Below, in pieces: positions 42,958-56,995 of a stretch of 64,000 bases of DNA. Both the position numbers and the translations under genes were made by a program. Location: the NCBI RefSeq assembly GCF_014356525.2, contig NC_052510.1, positions 52,280,619 through 52,344,618 on the forward strand. The letters run 5' to 3'. Source of the stretch: Nilaparvata lugens (lineage: Eukaryota > Arthropoda > Insecta > Hemiptera > Delphacidae). Numbering within the stretch: the stretch's first letter is position 1; each line of letters opens with the position of its first letter. The notes under the pieces are model-generated. The model made no database searches, had not been told where the DNA came from, and saw only the letters and a program-made list of their open reading frames with translations.

Positions 42958-45628
42958 GGGCCTGAGAGTAAGAACAGAATGGTCAGTTTGATGTCTATAT
43001 TTCAGTTAAAATCGCGCTTGCAATCGACCTCCATGAGACAAAATCACATTATAAAACATGGGAGTGAACAGAACGGTCAAGTTTCAGCACGATGGCAATC
43101 AAATGCTTCCATCATTGCGAACTGATTAATGTTAACGATCGAAACGGAAATCTACAACGCAACATACTCGTTAAATAATCGTTCTGTTCGCACCTTGTCA
43201 GAATTATACGTAACTTCTAGATATAGCGGAGTGAATAAAATATTGTACCCACTCCTCCTTCACCCTTAAGCTCTTCAATAAGGTTAGAGGACTTTCAGTT
43301 TGTTTACCTCCCAACTACTTCACTAATAGCCGAAGTTTATTTATAATGCATAGTAAACTGAGAACACAGAAGTTCTCAATAAATGAAAAATAAAAAATCT
43401 GAGTGCCCTTTTTCCAATTTCTACCCACATCATGTTCCAAAATGACATTTTCAAGTAAGACATCAGTTTTGAAAGTAAGACATTAAGATCTAAACCTGAC
43501 ACTAAAACATTAGTTGTAAGTGAAAATCAAAAAAAGGATACTTGGATTTTTATTTTCTATTTCTCGATAATTAAGAGTAGCCCTAACCAAAAAGTAGATT
43601 CTATGTTCTCTTTATTGCTGTAGGCTACCTGAAAACTCTTGGATAGAATTTTATACTTAAATTTCACAAAAAACACCAGTTCTCATCACTGTATAGGACC
43701 ATTTCTCAAATTTGAAACACATTTTTTCAAAATAAAGCAAATAATGGAAGAATCCTCGAATTTCATAAGATGCAAAAATGATATTCTCTGTTCATATTGA
43801 AACAAGTTCAGCTTAGAAGAGGAAAATCGTAAAGAAATTATGCCTCAGAGTCGACTCAGCTACCATATTTTAGTTTTCGACGGTTTAATCACCTTTTCCA
43901 GCATCTTCTGACATCGACAGCCTTCATTGACAAACTCAATTGCGTGAATTGTGATCGAGAATATGCAAATTCATACATAACTGAGTTAAGATTTGAGAGA
44001 GACCACCACCTTTATCCGCGTAGATTTTTATTCTTTGGAAACGAGTTCTCTTGAAACAGGATGATAGGATACTGTGAATTGACAATTGAAATTCCGTTAT
44101 CAAATTGTATTCATAAATAGTAGATGGGACAGACGTGATCCAAGTTTAAATTAATCGTTTTGTAAGGGAGGGAATGATTGGACATAGCTGTTACGAAAGA
44201 ATATTGCGTTTTACATACATTTTCAGGATTATTATTATTATTGGAGTATACAAGATGTAATGTTTTGCAAGATTTTTATATCAATCAGATCTACCTAGCA
44301 GAGCAATATAAACCTTCAAGACTATATTGATAGGTAATAATTGAATAATGATAAGGATGATTCAATGCTAAGGCCTATTGATTCTCAGACAATTATTGTA
44401 CTAAAATAATGGAGGAAACAAGTCTATGCAAGTAATCACTGTGTTGGGCACAAAAACTTCCCCTGTCGACATCACTATTAATTTGTAGTAGGTGAATTCA
44501 ATGAATATTCTGAGATTACGTTCTTCATATAATTATCGTGGAAAGTGATTTAATATTAAATTTAATTTTTTACAGAAGTTGAATACATGGTGTTAAAGTA
44601 ATGGTCTCCAAGTAGGTGCTACAAAATCATGAAAATAAAAAGTCAAGTTAACTTATCCAAAAAAAGCATTTTACATTCGTGAAGCATTTTGCAAAACTTG
44701 TATAGACTTTTTTCATTCAGTATTTCTACAAGAAACCACTTGTTTTGAATGTATTTTCTGTAAATCTAGCAAAATTCTGTACAACTTGTTATATGTGTTA
44801 CTGCAGCTGTATTAATGGTTTCAGATTTAGGTTGATGACTGTTCTTATCATAACACCACACATCTATTATTGATTAATAATGAGGATGAAAATGTTTGGA
44901 AAACGAACAAAGTAGATATATTATGTGAATCACATAATGAGTAGCATTCACAGATAACATGATTAATTCTCTTGCAGTTCAATATTTTCATGATATCTAG
45001 AGAGTATTTGACGCTCTTGAACAAGAGGAGTGATTGATCAGACTCTGGCAACCAAAACTAGAGGCAATCTTAGTAGAGGATTAAAGCTCTTGGATGAATA
45101 ATTGCAGAACTTGTAATGTATACACTTGTTTTGAATGTATTTTCTGCGCATCTATGAAATTAATCACCAATCTGAATCATAGGCTCTCAAAGTTTCCATC
45201 GACTTATTCAAGTTGTCCTATTTTCAAATATCAGGCCTCTTGACTGAGGTAGCTTGAGAAACCTGTTTCGTTACATTTTCAAAGTCAAATTATTTTAAAA
45301 TCCTCCAAAAACTATTGTCATCTACTTACCCTCATCTGAATTATATGAACTGAATATATTATTGTCCACATTCAATTACTCACTGTATAGAATATACCGT
45401 ACTTATAAACAATACATAATACATAATCTAAAATGAAGAAAAATATTTGTGATGTTACCCAAGGTACCTAGAATACAATGTATTTTAGGTAGATTGATGC
45501 TACCTGTTTCAATTTCGAAGTTCCAATTAATTTTACCATTCATATAAATATATTACACATGCTGATAGACTATTTTCATCATCTTCTAAATCATCCACCT
45601 CGATGATCTAGATCAATTATTACACATT

Positions 45629-46285
<657 letters not shown>

Positions 46286-48487
46286 GATTTTTTGATCTTT
46301 ATTAAAGTGGTTCCATAACCTCTTTTGGACTATTTTTATCAAAATTAGAGAGAGAAACAGTTTTGCGATTATCCTGTTGATTCTCTTCAAATCAATAATT
46401 TGATATCGTGAGTGTGAAATGTAATAAATTAATAAATAAAATGCGTCCCAAGTATCAATGTTCTATCCAAGGCAAATGATATTTCAAAACTTTTATCAAA
46501 TCAAAATATATAAAATCAAAATCATACCTGAATGAAATCAAAATCAACTCTATCAAACTATGGAGAAAAAATTGTAAAGCTCAAAACATGTTTCATTTCC
46601 TCTTCATTCGCACCAAGATAGCAAATTGCAAAACGTCTTGAATACTCAAATACCTGCTAATGAAATCGCATAAATTTGCTCCATTAATAGGGACTATCTT
46701 TCAGAAAGAATTGGTCTTATTTTTTCGGAATAGCCGCAAGTCTTTAAACTCTTTTCAAGCCCTTGCTCTCACCATGCATAAATTAGAATCCATTGGTTAA
46801 TAGGAAGTGGAAAACACTGGAATTCGTTTCTTGTAGCCGCTGGGTCTACAGAATTAATGAACAAGGAATATTTTTAAAACTGCCCTTCTTAGAAGAAACA
46901 GAGTTTTAAGTTAAATCGATTTAGATACCGACATTATCAAGTTTCTAGAAATTCGAGGAGAGGAAGAATTTCTTAGTATTGCAGTTAAGAAACCCTGTCT
47001 TGAAGTTGTAGGCAAGTCGATAAATTTATATGATCTATCGGTAGAATGGAGTGAAAATCTGTGGAAATTTATTTTTGAAAATTCACTTCCAGCCTCTCTC
47101 CCTATCAATGTCGTTAACCGAGGAATAAAAGAATATTCCAACAATAATGAGACAGAGTATGCCTAGCCCGAGGGTACCTGCGGAAGGAAGAGAGGCGTAG
47201 TACTCCGCGGAAAGGATATGAAAAAGGATATTCTAGAACTAGGATATCCCTGAACAATGATCTTTATTGGAGAAAGTTAATTGAAGTCTGTTTGAATAGA
47301 TTTGATGAAAAATAAAAACAACCAACGATCATGCCTTACCTACAATCATGGAATGCCATCAATAACATCAAATCAAACACAGAAAGGTTCAAATTAGAGT
47401 TTAATTCCAATATTTTGTTATTGTTTTTGTTGAAGCCTATAAATAATTAAGTAATTGATAAAACATTTTTCCAGTAGAGGATCTCATGCAAAACACATTT
47501 TTGTAGAATGATAACATTTTTTCTATTTTTGAGGGTGATTTACTTTTTGTATTCCACATAATGTACAGTTCATAGTCGATAGTTTGTGATCAAAATAAAT
47601 TCCAACTTCGTTTCATTGCTTTCAAATAAATTTATTACATTTTGTGCTCATGTAAATAGAATAAATTAAATTTTTCAAGTAATTTTGTTATCGGATGAAA
47701 GTATGTGAAGTAAATGAATGCATGCTGTTTTTCCAGTAAGAACAGTTTAAGTGAAGCTGCTATTTATGTTGGTGTATGAATATTTGAAATACCTTCTCTA
47801 TTTATGTTGTTATTTATGAATATTTGAAATACCTTCTCTATTGGGGCTAGTTTATTATGCGATCGGCCAATCATGTTACTAAAATAAATACTATTTTATT
47901 CAGATTTCTCTCTTACCTTTTTTGTCTATATAACATCTATATTGAAGATTAGATACGCAAATAATTCTGAGCATTCAAATCGAATAATTCCCCGTGCAGA
48001 CAATTTTCAGTTATCTCAATTAATTGAGCTTCGAAAATTCACACAACGCATTCTTAGTATCCACTTCACAGTCTCTAACCATTTCCCACCAGAACCTCTT
48101 GAAAATTACTGTATGAAATCAGTAGAGTAGAGAGCTATAATTATTTCAAAAACAATTGAATGGAATTCAGAACCGACCAAAACAAAGAAAGGAATTTTCC
48201 GGTGAAACATTTTTTCAGAGAGCTTTCAGAGTATGGAGACAGCGCGATTATATTCATTTGCATCCAATGTTTATTTTCCAATTGCATCTCCATTGGAATA
48301 ACTGGGTCTCCAGCTTGGAATAACAATCATGTCGTTGTTGTGGTCTGTTATATACTGTGAAGTGAATGAGTCTGTTGACATCAGAATGAGTAGGTGCTGC
48401 AATGGCTTACACTTTGTTTACTATATTTGAGTGGAGCGAGAGAATCGAGAGTTCATAAATATATTTCAGACATCAAAATCGAGAAAT

Positions 48488-49335
48488 AATGGCCCATATG
48501 AATAAAACCAGAGCAAATGCTCATGAGCAAGAGCATGGAGCATAAGGTTTTGCTTATGAGCAAAAGGTAGAAGCAAAAGCATTTGCTCATTTTTATATGA
48601 ATAAGCTTTACCTTATACTCTTACCTCATGCTCCTGAACTCTGGAGCAAACGCTCACCTATTTTTAAGATTTTTCATCGCTTTTGTAGCCTTACTTTGTT
48701 TTTATAGCTCACGGAAGCGCTAAATATGCAAGTAGGGGGCACCGCTTGTGTTTGCATCGTCTGCTCTGTTTTCTATTTATAAATAGATTTAGGGTAGTTC
48801 AGTTTAGAATTTTTAAATAATAGCGTGAAAAAATGTCATCCCTATAATAATCTTTAGCATATTCTTATAATATCAATAGCCTTATATAGTCTACACTCTC
48901 ATCTTCTTAAATGCCTATTTCCTATTTTGTGATGGCTATCTTTATATATCAGGTATCTTTTGTATTTATTCTTTTGTAGGAATGATGGTGATATATATCA
49001 TGGTTGAATCTAAAAAGAGGTTTATAGTTCTCAACTATTGGTTGTGATCGTATCTGGTATAGTTTCCTCATACGAATTAGGTGAGCAAAAGGTGATAAGC
49101 TGCTCTAGACTAGACTTACCTTTTTTGAAGCATTTGCTTCAAAAGTTGAGCAAATGCTCTAGTTTACTCATACAATTTTGAGTATAAGCTTTTACTTTCG
49201 AGCAAATGCTCAAACTATTTTTTTGATGAGCATGAGCAAAAGGGTTTGCTCACGTTTATTCATAGAAAATGAAGCAAATGCTCCATATTTTAGAAGTATA
49301 AGCAAATGCTCAACTTTATTCATATGGGCCATTGT
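48488..49335. mobile_element. 848-bp TIR element with subterminal GAGCAAATGCTC motifs
   Basis: Ends are AATGGCCCATATGAATAAA and its reverse complement TTTATTCATATGGGCCATT. Both subterminal zones are crowded with the self-complementary word GAGCAAATGCTC and variants (GAGCATGAGC, AGCATTTGCT), in both orientations. These lie within about 130 bp of the left end and 220 bp of the right end. The middle is ordinary AT-rich sequence without them. No transposase is present. Clustered subterminal repeats are typical transposase-binding arrays, for example in hAT elements. Confidence 0.75.
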
Positions 49336-50866
49336 GTAAAATTTCAGTTCACTCTAAAATAAATCTTCAATATCGTTGCTGAGGTTGACGCCAGCATGAA
49401 CCCTAGGCTTGTGCGTAGGTGATTAAGGAACCTCTGAATAGAGAATAAATGATTCAAGGTGGTTCTCAAACCATTGAGTTGAAACCAATATTGTTAATCT
49501 CATAACCGTAAGTTAGTGAAGCCATTTTTTAACCAGCCTTTCTTCAATGGGAAAACCGTGAGGACGACGTTCATTAGAACTGATCGATTGAATGAAGCAC
49601 TGACGGCAGAGTTAACTACATCACAAAATTCACATTTCCCAAACAGAAAAAACACTTTTTTGTGGAATGAAGTTTACACCAACGAATTATTTTTGATAAG
49701 CACCTCTCAACATGATTTATTTAATATTATACAATTATATAAGTTTTTGGGGTTTTGGACTCTACTGTACAACGTTTTTGTATTGGGCCTACTTTTATAG
49801 AATGAGTAATACTTCTCACTCCACCACTCTACGTTACCATTTTAACTACTACATTTGAATAACAACTATTTAGAGATACTTACTTATTCATGAACACCAT
49901 CATCATCCTTATCATCTCAACTCACTTCTCCGTCTCATCTCTCCACACTTCATATCATTTCGAACATATCATCTCCTCTCTTTCTCCTACCAGTGTTTCT
50001 CTGTTACCCCCGTTCTCACACCATATCACTAGACGAGGTTGAGTGGTAGAGAGCACGGTATTTAGATGAAACCGTAGGGGTCACGAAATGTGTGTGCAGT
50101 GGCCAGCTAGCTAGATCGCGTCATCGCCAACAACCGAGGTTTTTAACACCCATGAAACTTATTTGTTGAAAACAGATGATTGGATAAAAAATTAGGTCAG
50201 CTACACCAGAAATTTAGCACAAACATGCGCGTGACACCTACTGTCTTCGTCTATATACCGTGGTAGAGAGCACTTGAAAGTCCCAACTCCACCCAATAAA
50301 AAAATTTATCCTGTTTTTATCCTTCACTTAACTGTAACATAGGAAACATAGTTACCCAGGTATTTCTTATCCAGCACAGCTCATCATGTGGACAATTTAT
50401 TTTTGGCTGAGCTTAAAATTGTGGTTTTGAATTATTCTGTTTTCAATATGTTTTTTCTGGGTTGTGAATGAATAAAGAATTCATACTATTAAAAACAAGT
50501 TTGAGCTGTATCATTCGGGAGTTTCCACACCATATTCCCAATCTTTATAATTGCTTATCACATGGGAAACATTGTTGATAAGGTATTTCTTATTTTATCC
50601 AGTGCACTACACCATGTTGTCGATTTCAATTTTGTGTATGCATCATTAATTTAGGGCTGGATTCCGAGCTCGGCATTCAGCTAAGTTCTAGACTTTAAAC
50701 AGCTGGAGTCAGAAAATTGGCTTTCCGACACGGGGCGTAGTCATAGTCAAGGTCACGTTTAAATTAAATTTCGAAAAACTGGAAAATTGAACACAAAATA
50801 AAATAAAGAGAAAATAGTGTGAAGTTTCAGCTATTTTGAATTATTTAGGAATGTTTCATTTCTTCA

Positions 50867-51550
50867 ATTTGAGTGTATGTGTGTGTGTGTATGAGTGTAT
50901 GTGCGTCTGTGTACACGATATCTCATCTCCCAATTAACGGAATGACTTGAAATTTGGATCGTAAGGTCCTTACAATATGAGGATCCGACACCAACAATTT
51001 CGATCAAGTGCGATTCAAGATGGCGGCTAAAATGGCGAAAATGTTGTCAAAAACAGGGTTTTTCGCGATTTTCTCGAAAACGGCTCCAACGATTTTGATC
51101 AAATTTATACCTGAAAAAGTCATTGATAAGCTCTATTAACTGCCACAAGTCCCATATCTGTAAAAATTCCAAGAGCTCCACCCCATCTATGCAAAGTTTG
51201 ATTTTAGATTCCCAATTTTCAGGCTTCAGATACAATTTAAAAAAAAATTCAAGTGGAAAAGATTGAGCATAAAAATCTCTACAATTAATGTTCAGAAACA
51301 TTTTCACCTAAAATTGAAAATAAGCTCGAGGTTCGATAAAATAAGATTATTAAATTTCAAACTGTTGATTCTATTAAATAATTCACTATAAAGAGATAGC
51401 AGACTTCGTGTGTCTGCAGCGTTATTGTCCTGTCACCAGCTGGCTTAGATCTTTGAATAGTAGACTTGAGATGCGCGGGAACACTAGCGTCAGGTGATCA
51501 ATTTTCATAACTGCAAGGAAAGTTGTGTGAGTGCGCCACACCAGATTTTT
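50867..51550 (-). mobile_element. repeat element 'E', copy 5
   Basis: Reverse-complement copy from the CA-rich zone (GTGTGTGTGTATGAGTGTATG) to GAGTGCGCCACACCAG. The GGCAAGGAAAG terminal part is missing at the left. It ends 140 bp before the exon 2 acceptor. Confidence 0.7.
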
Positions 51551-51690
51551 GTGGGTTGTGAACAAAAAATAATAATGAATCTATACTATGGAGAACAAGT
51601 TTGAGCTGTAATATTTGGGATATTTTATAGGGTTTCTTTATTTAGGCTCAACAATTTTTTAACAAAAAAAATACAATTTCTTTGTTACAG

Positions 51691-51983
51691 ATTTCGAAGA
51701 CTATAAGGAGGACGGCGATGAAGACCAGGACCAACAGGAACGTGACCTTGAGGACAACTCCAACATTCGATTAGCAGCCAACAAACGCGCACTGTCAGCT
51801 TTATCGAGATGGAAACCGTTTTCGAGCGCCTGGGGCTCTAGCAGACTGCGCCCCCTTGGACGCGCGCCCCTAGTTGCTGCCCTCTTGCCCCCTGATGCCG
51901 ATCTGGTGTCGGCCGAGACACGCAACATCATGGGGCAACGACCGATGGGGCAACCCCTTCGCTGGGGCAAACGCCGACGCTAA
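51691..51983 (+). CDS. neuropeptide precursor, coding exon 2 (mature peptides)
   Basis: Encodes residues 60-156. An acidic spacer (DFEDYKEDGDEDQDQQERD) leads to NKR (90-92), a dibasic convertase site. ALSALSRWKPFSSAWGSSR and the single-Arg site LRPLGR (amidation-like Gly 116) follow, then a spacer. NIMGQRPMGQPLRWGKRRR ends the protein. The Gly-Lys-Arg-Arg-Arg end predicts an amidated peptide ending PLRW-amide. Cleavage at Arg 137 would give NIMGQRPMGQPLRW-amide, and at Arg 143 PMGQPLRW-amide. It is secreted and would act on a receptor, presumably a GPCR. The family is not certain: from memory the QPLRW-amide end resembles the insect peptide called HanSolin. It is not a convincing sNPF or MIP. 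Confidence 0.8.
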
Positions 51984-52167
51984 CCTCGTCTCCCCAAATT
52001 ATTCACTTCTTCCTCAGCCCCCCTCAAAACAACAATCCCCCCCTCAAACATCAATTCACCCCGTCAAATTACAAAAAAAATACATCTATACGCTCCGTTA
52101 GTTAAATATAACTTCAACTTGAAATCTAATACGGAATATTCCAAGAACATACTCCTAACGGACTCAA

Positions 52168-52173
52168 AATAAA
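52168..52173 (+). terminator. candidate polyadenylation signal AATAAA
   Basis: AATAAA 185 bases after the neuropeptide stop codon. A second AATAAA lies at 52,324-52,329. Either could end the transcript; the AT-rich background makes chance matches common. Confidence 0.35.
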
Positions 52174-52329
52174 ACTTGAACTTGAAATATTAAATATTCT
52201 AAGAACATTACTGGATAGTCTTAGAAATGAAACCCCTTCTTCAAAATCCAAGGTTCCTATGAATACCACTTGCATCCTTGCATGAAAAATTCTAAAAATA
52301 TAACAATCTTATAACTGAGAAAAAATAAA

Positions 52330-55300
52330 TATTATTACATTCTGGCACGAGATAGTAGCAAAATATTACAAATAACTCATGATGAAAAGCTACAAATATG
52401 ACTGAAATTCAAAAACGGCTTCCTATAAAAATATAGCCTGTCTTATGAACCTCACTTGAAAACTTTTATCTACAACTTGAAACTTGGGATATATTCAAAT
52501 AGAAATTGAATCTCTTATTCATTACGGAATTTGTTCTACATCGAAGGAAATAATTCATTATTATTGATGTTATACTTTTTACTCCGATTATACCTGTTTA
52601 CTCGAATCATGGAATATGGTATTTCAGTTTGGTTTGTCTTTGAACCGCTGCTCGTCATAAGAATTAAGTTCGATTATAATTATATAAGTAGCTTACATTT
52701 TATTCTGAGGATGACTCGATTGAAAATGTTTCTCATTTGTTAATTGAAAACCATTGAGAATTGAAACAATAAGCTATAGAAAATTCAACAACTAATATTT
52801 GGATGAAGTTTGATCACTTATTATATTTATCCTCTGTGACTTAACAATTAGAAAACTTGATATTATGATAACTGGAAATCAGCCAACAAATTGTATATTT
52901 TGGTTGCAGATAACTTTTCTTAAGGTTTTTGATATATTCTAATAATATTCATTGCTATAAAATGTTATATAATTATATTTTTCCTGGTTTCAATATCATA
53001 AATAGTCAGTTATTGATAAAGTGATAACTTGTTGGTGAAAGAGAGAAGTAATATGAAAAATATGTTCCCCTATGTTACCGTTTCTGTATTATCTTATTCT
53101 TGAAATATCATTAATTCGTTAATTTATCCTGTCTGAACGCGACAAAGGTGAACTAGTACTTCTACATAGTGAAAAGTAACATTCAATTCATCATTTTAAT
53201 ACATAATTTATTATTGTACATAGAGTTTGAAAGAATGGGTTTGACGTTCGTGTTATGTGTTATAATTGTACAGAAAATCTATTATTTTACTATATAGTAT
53301 TTAATTTCCATTGTGATCTCCCCACAATTCAATTAACAAAACGCTTCTCTCTCATTCATATTATTACTTTAAAATTATAGATGTTATTCCATGAATATTG
53401 TTAATGGTGATGATGATTGAGATCCGTTGGTGCGATGGAGCATGTTGAATGAGAAATACTGTATTTTCTTCTAGTGTATGTGCTATGTGATACAATTACT
53501 GCTTCCAAATTTTATTTTATAAAAGAGCTCTCTTTGTTACACAACATGTCCCGTTTCTCATTCATTAATTTACTTTCCGATGTTTGTACGATACGTACAA
53601 ACTTTTTCACGTAAATTACTAGTAAAGATTCTAAAGTGAACCTCAGTTTCATTTCGGAAAAGACCCATCAAGGTCTGCTCGACTTGATAAAAAAATTTAC
53701 TTTACTATGAGCCCCTTTCTCCTAAATCTAGAGTTGGATATATAATGTATTGTTTCTTGTTATCAATGCTATAAATCTGCAAAGAGCTATTGATAAATCA
53801 AGATAAATTGTCAGATTATCAGTAGTTATTTTGGAATGAGTACATTGGTAGATAATTGTTTGAGTATAAAAATGCTACTGTATATTATCATTCCTCTAAA
53901 GTATTATTTTTCGTCTACAGATGAATAACCTAATATACAAAACACACTGTATTATCGTGGATAAATAATGGGAAAATGAACGAATAAATGGTACACTACG
54001 ATCTTATAAAATATACTCAAATGAATTGGTATATGCCAAAACAGTATAATATATACTACAATACTATCATAACCTGTGAAATAAGTAAGAGAAATTCCTA
54101 ATGTTACTTTATTACTACCGTACATCAAATTCCCTTTATCAACATGTGTCTCAAGCTATACTTTTTAGTGAATGAACTGTTCTAATCATTTTCCCAAATG
54201 TAAATATTATAAATAAATTGTGATTCTTTTGTTATTTGTGTCAAATAAATGGTTTATCAAGATGACTCGTTCATTTAAATACTAATTGTATTCAGTTGTG
54301 AGTAGAGACAAAGAAAATAATCGATTCAATCAGTGATTGAAGAGTGGGATTGAGAATGAATAAGCAAGAAATAATTCTCGATGTCTAATCATTTTGATTG
54401 AGATTTGTTATTTTGTTAAATATCACACTTGTTACTACACTAATTTCACCATTCAGGTGGTTAATTATTATCTGATGTAGGCTAGATGTACTCTCCTTTC
54501 CATACATTACCGCTTTCACATTTCATTTCTCTTGGCTATCATACCAGCAATATAGAAATTCCAAGAGCTCGGAATACGAAATACTATAGAATTTACGCTC
54601 TCCCCTAAATCTATGGAGCAAATTTTTCATTAATCTCCTGATTGCGCTTGAATGAAATATTAATTGAAAAATAGAATAAAATTCAATATTTGTTTAGCTC
54701 TCCCTGATATCATCTAAATAAATTACTGTACTACCTGAAGATACCTATCTTAAGCATATCTCTAGCTATTCTCACTTAATACAGATTGATGCAATACGAA
54801 TGTTTGAACAATTCATTTTAATTCCTTTCAAGTCCATTTGGGATATTTCATTACTCTCAATGAGAGGAAAATAAGACAAGAGAAAGAAACCGTGAGTGAT
54901 CCTTGGTTACATTTCAAGAAGAACGTGGAACAGTGATGTATATTATTCAAGTTGGTGAATTGAAGTACTCCCACTTTTTACTGCATGGTATGTTATCATC
55001 TTCAGTGAGTACTTCGTGGAAAAACTTCTTACCTGAAGCCTTTCAACTTTGTAAAGCCTCTTTTTGTGTTTTCAATCATTTCTCTGAAATGAATTCGAGA
55101 TATTTTATCACTCCAATCGAAGATAATGTGGTTCGATTATCTAAATCATTGATAACAAAATGAAGTCTCCTATTCCGATTAAAGGTAAACACAGCGAGCG
55201 TTATTCATCTATTTTTCATAACAACCATACAAAAATCGCATCAGCAAGTAATATGGATCATGTACGATTTCGGAATCCGTCTATCAACTCCAAGTGATTA

Positions 55301-55387
55301 CTAGAAACATTTAAAGTGGGTACTTTTCTTCTCTCTTTGAGACATTTTTACCGCCACTTCCAAGTGGAGAACTCTCTCATCCACTAA
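52330..55387. other. unassigned AT-rich region downstream of the neuropeptide gene
   Basis: Part may be 3' UTR. No gene, repeat boundary or RNA is recognised in about 3 kb. Frames of 60-86 residues (52,531; 54,903) carry no known motif. Confidence 0.3.
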
Positions 55388-55597
55388 TCTATACTTAAAT
55401 AAAGGAAATAACTGACTTTTACGGAATAGGAAAATTATGTTTGACGCATTATCACGTCTGAACTACTCAAATGATTACCTTTAAATTTTTCATATACACT
55501 CTTAATTAACCGAGGATGGTTATAGACCTATTTTCAATTCTTCAAGATTTCATTACGTTGAAAAATGGACCCTTGCGGAGCACGGGTTACCTGCTAG
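55388..55597 (+). mobile_element. short non-autonomous Helitron (210 bp)
   Basis: Begins TCTATACTTAAATAAAGG after an A. It ends with a hairpin (ACCCTTGCGGAGCACGGGT), six bases, then CTAG followed by T. TC start, hairpin plus CTAG end and A/T insertion site are all present. The 3' end resembles the one at 19,741 on the other strand. Confidence 0.75.
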
Positions 55598-56225
55598 TCT
55601 TTAATAAAACTAATAATTATTTTCATATCGATATTTTCATTTGATGTGATCAATTTTACTCGCTACTTTCTACTTGATAACTCTCTCATCCACTAGTTTT
55701 CAATAATGGTAATAATTTCTATATCGAGATTTTCATTTGATGTGTATACAGTACAGACTGATCCTGAAAAATCAACCGAATCAGAATCGCAATTTCATAA
55801 TCAGATTATGAACTTGCTTCTCAATGCTGCTCCTACAAGTGGTACTTGTGAATTGGAGCCAATTACTTTCATCCTTCCGTATAGGGATACGGGCAGAGAC
55901 GGACGGACATAAGTTGAGAGAAAAAAATACCTGTTTGATCATATCGATGAACATAGATCTCGCCAGATCAACAATCCGTCGGTCGGATGCAGACAGACTG
56001 AAATAGTCGGCTCCAATGTAGGATTAGCCTTCGGAGGATAAGTACTGACCCTAATCACCAAGAGTTACCGTGTAATCATAGAGAAAAGATACTAAAAGAA
56101 AATATCTCATAGTATGGGGCGTTTATGCTCCATTTTTCAATGTTAACTCAAGCCGATAGTCCTAGTAGTTCTTTATCGTTAAGCTACGTGACACATGAAG
56201 TCTCTTATACTGTGCCGCTCTTACC
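55598..56225. other. unassigned sequence
   Basis: AT-rich left part. A GC-richer part at about 55,870-55,990 has CGGACGGACATAAG and CCGTCGGTCGGATGCAGACAG phrases, of a repeat-like character but unique in this window. No gene is supported. Confidence 0.25.
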
Positions 56226-56620
56226 CTCTTAGGCTAGCTACACACACATCGATTTTTCCCTTTTTGTGTAGTTGAGAAGTTGATATTGTGGTAATTGAAT
56301 GAAAAAGACTAAGAAATTGTCAAAAACCACAGATTTATTGATACTTAGAAAGACCTTAGAGAAACAGAGAGTTTATCAGAGGTTGACAATGGTTTAATAA
56401 CCGAAACCGGTCTTTCTAAGTATCAATGAATCTGTGGTTTTTTGACAATTTCTTAGTCTTTTTCATTCAACATCGATTTTTGTTCGTACGATATTTTGCC
56501 GTCCTTATAAATTCTATTAAATGATTTCAAACAGATGATGTTTGTGAAGTTCCGCTTAATCTGATAGAATCCATAAGGACGGCAAAATATCTTACGAATA
56601 AAAATCGATGTGTGTGTGAA
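56226..56620. mobile_element. hairpin MITE 'P' carrying a nested MITE 'H'
   Basis: The outer element has ACACACACATCGATTTTT on the left. Its remainder GTTCGTACGATATTTTGCCGTCC resumes at 56,481, and its right arm ends AAAAATCGATGTGTGTGTG. Compared with the uninterrupted copy at 56,826-56,995, about 210 bp is inserted within the left terminal repeat. Confidence 0.75.
56261..56470. mobile_element. hairpin MITE 'H' nested in MITE 'P', 11-bp target duplication
   Basis: CATCGATTTTT occurs directly before and after the insert and only once in the intact P copy at 56,826. The insert starts CCCTTTTTGTGTAGTTGAGAAG and ends TTAGTCTTTTTCATTCAA. Its arms (AGACTAAGAAATTGTCAAAAACCACAGAT and complement) make a long hairpin. 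The centre holds GGTTTAATAACCGAAACCGG. The family is shared with 13,315 and 36,474. Confidence 0.8.
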
Positions 56621-56825
56621 GCCAGCTTCACCCGGCCAAAACAGTAATAATGGACAGTAGTCGACAGTAATCGGTTTGAGTAACAGAAAAAATCGGCTTG
56701 AAATTTGGAACATAAACGACTACCTATAACATGAATTATCTTCTTAAGCTATCGTTTATCTATGATATTAATATATATAAAAGTGTGACCACAATCCCGT
56801 CAAAATTGGCAACTCTATAGCCCCG

Positions 56826-56995
56826 CACACACACATCGATTTTTGTTCGTACGGTATTTTGCCGTCCTTATGAATTCTATTTAATTGAACAGATGATTTC
56901 AAACAGATGATGTTTGTCAAGTTCCGTTCAATCTGATAGAATTCATAAGGACGGCAAAATATCGTACGAACAAAAATCGATGTATGTGTGCTGGG
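56826..56995. mobile_element. hairpin MITE 'P', intact copy
   Basis: CACACACACATCGATTTTTG and GTTCGTACGGTATTTTGCCG on the left are mirrored by CGGCAAAATATCGTACGAAC and AAAAATCGATGTATGTGTG on the right. It is about 170 bp and nearly palindromic, with a short centre around AACAGATGATTTCAAACAGATG. Confidence 0.8.

Noticed and set aside
51787..51873. Myoinhibitory peptide (W-x6-W-amide) identity for the precursor
   Set aside because: Only one W-x6-W occurs and the glycine is followed by Ser-Ser-Arg, not a dibasic site; MIP precursors have several repeats.
51930..51983. Short neuropeptide F identity based on LRW-amide
   Set aside because: sNPF peptides end RLRF or RLRW-amide and precursors carry several copies. 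Here proline replaces the first arginine and there is one copy.
51701..52101. Arg/Ser-rich minus-strand frame and a second + frame over neuropeptide exon 2
   Set aside because: These are shadows. Only the frame entered from the acceptor at 51,690 links to exon 1 and ends in a processing site.
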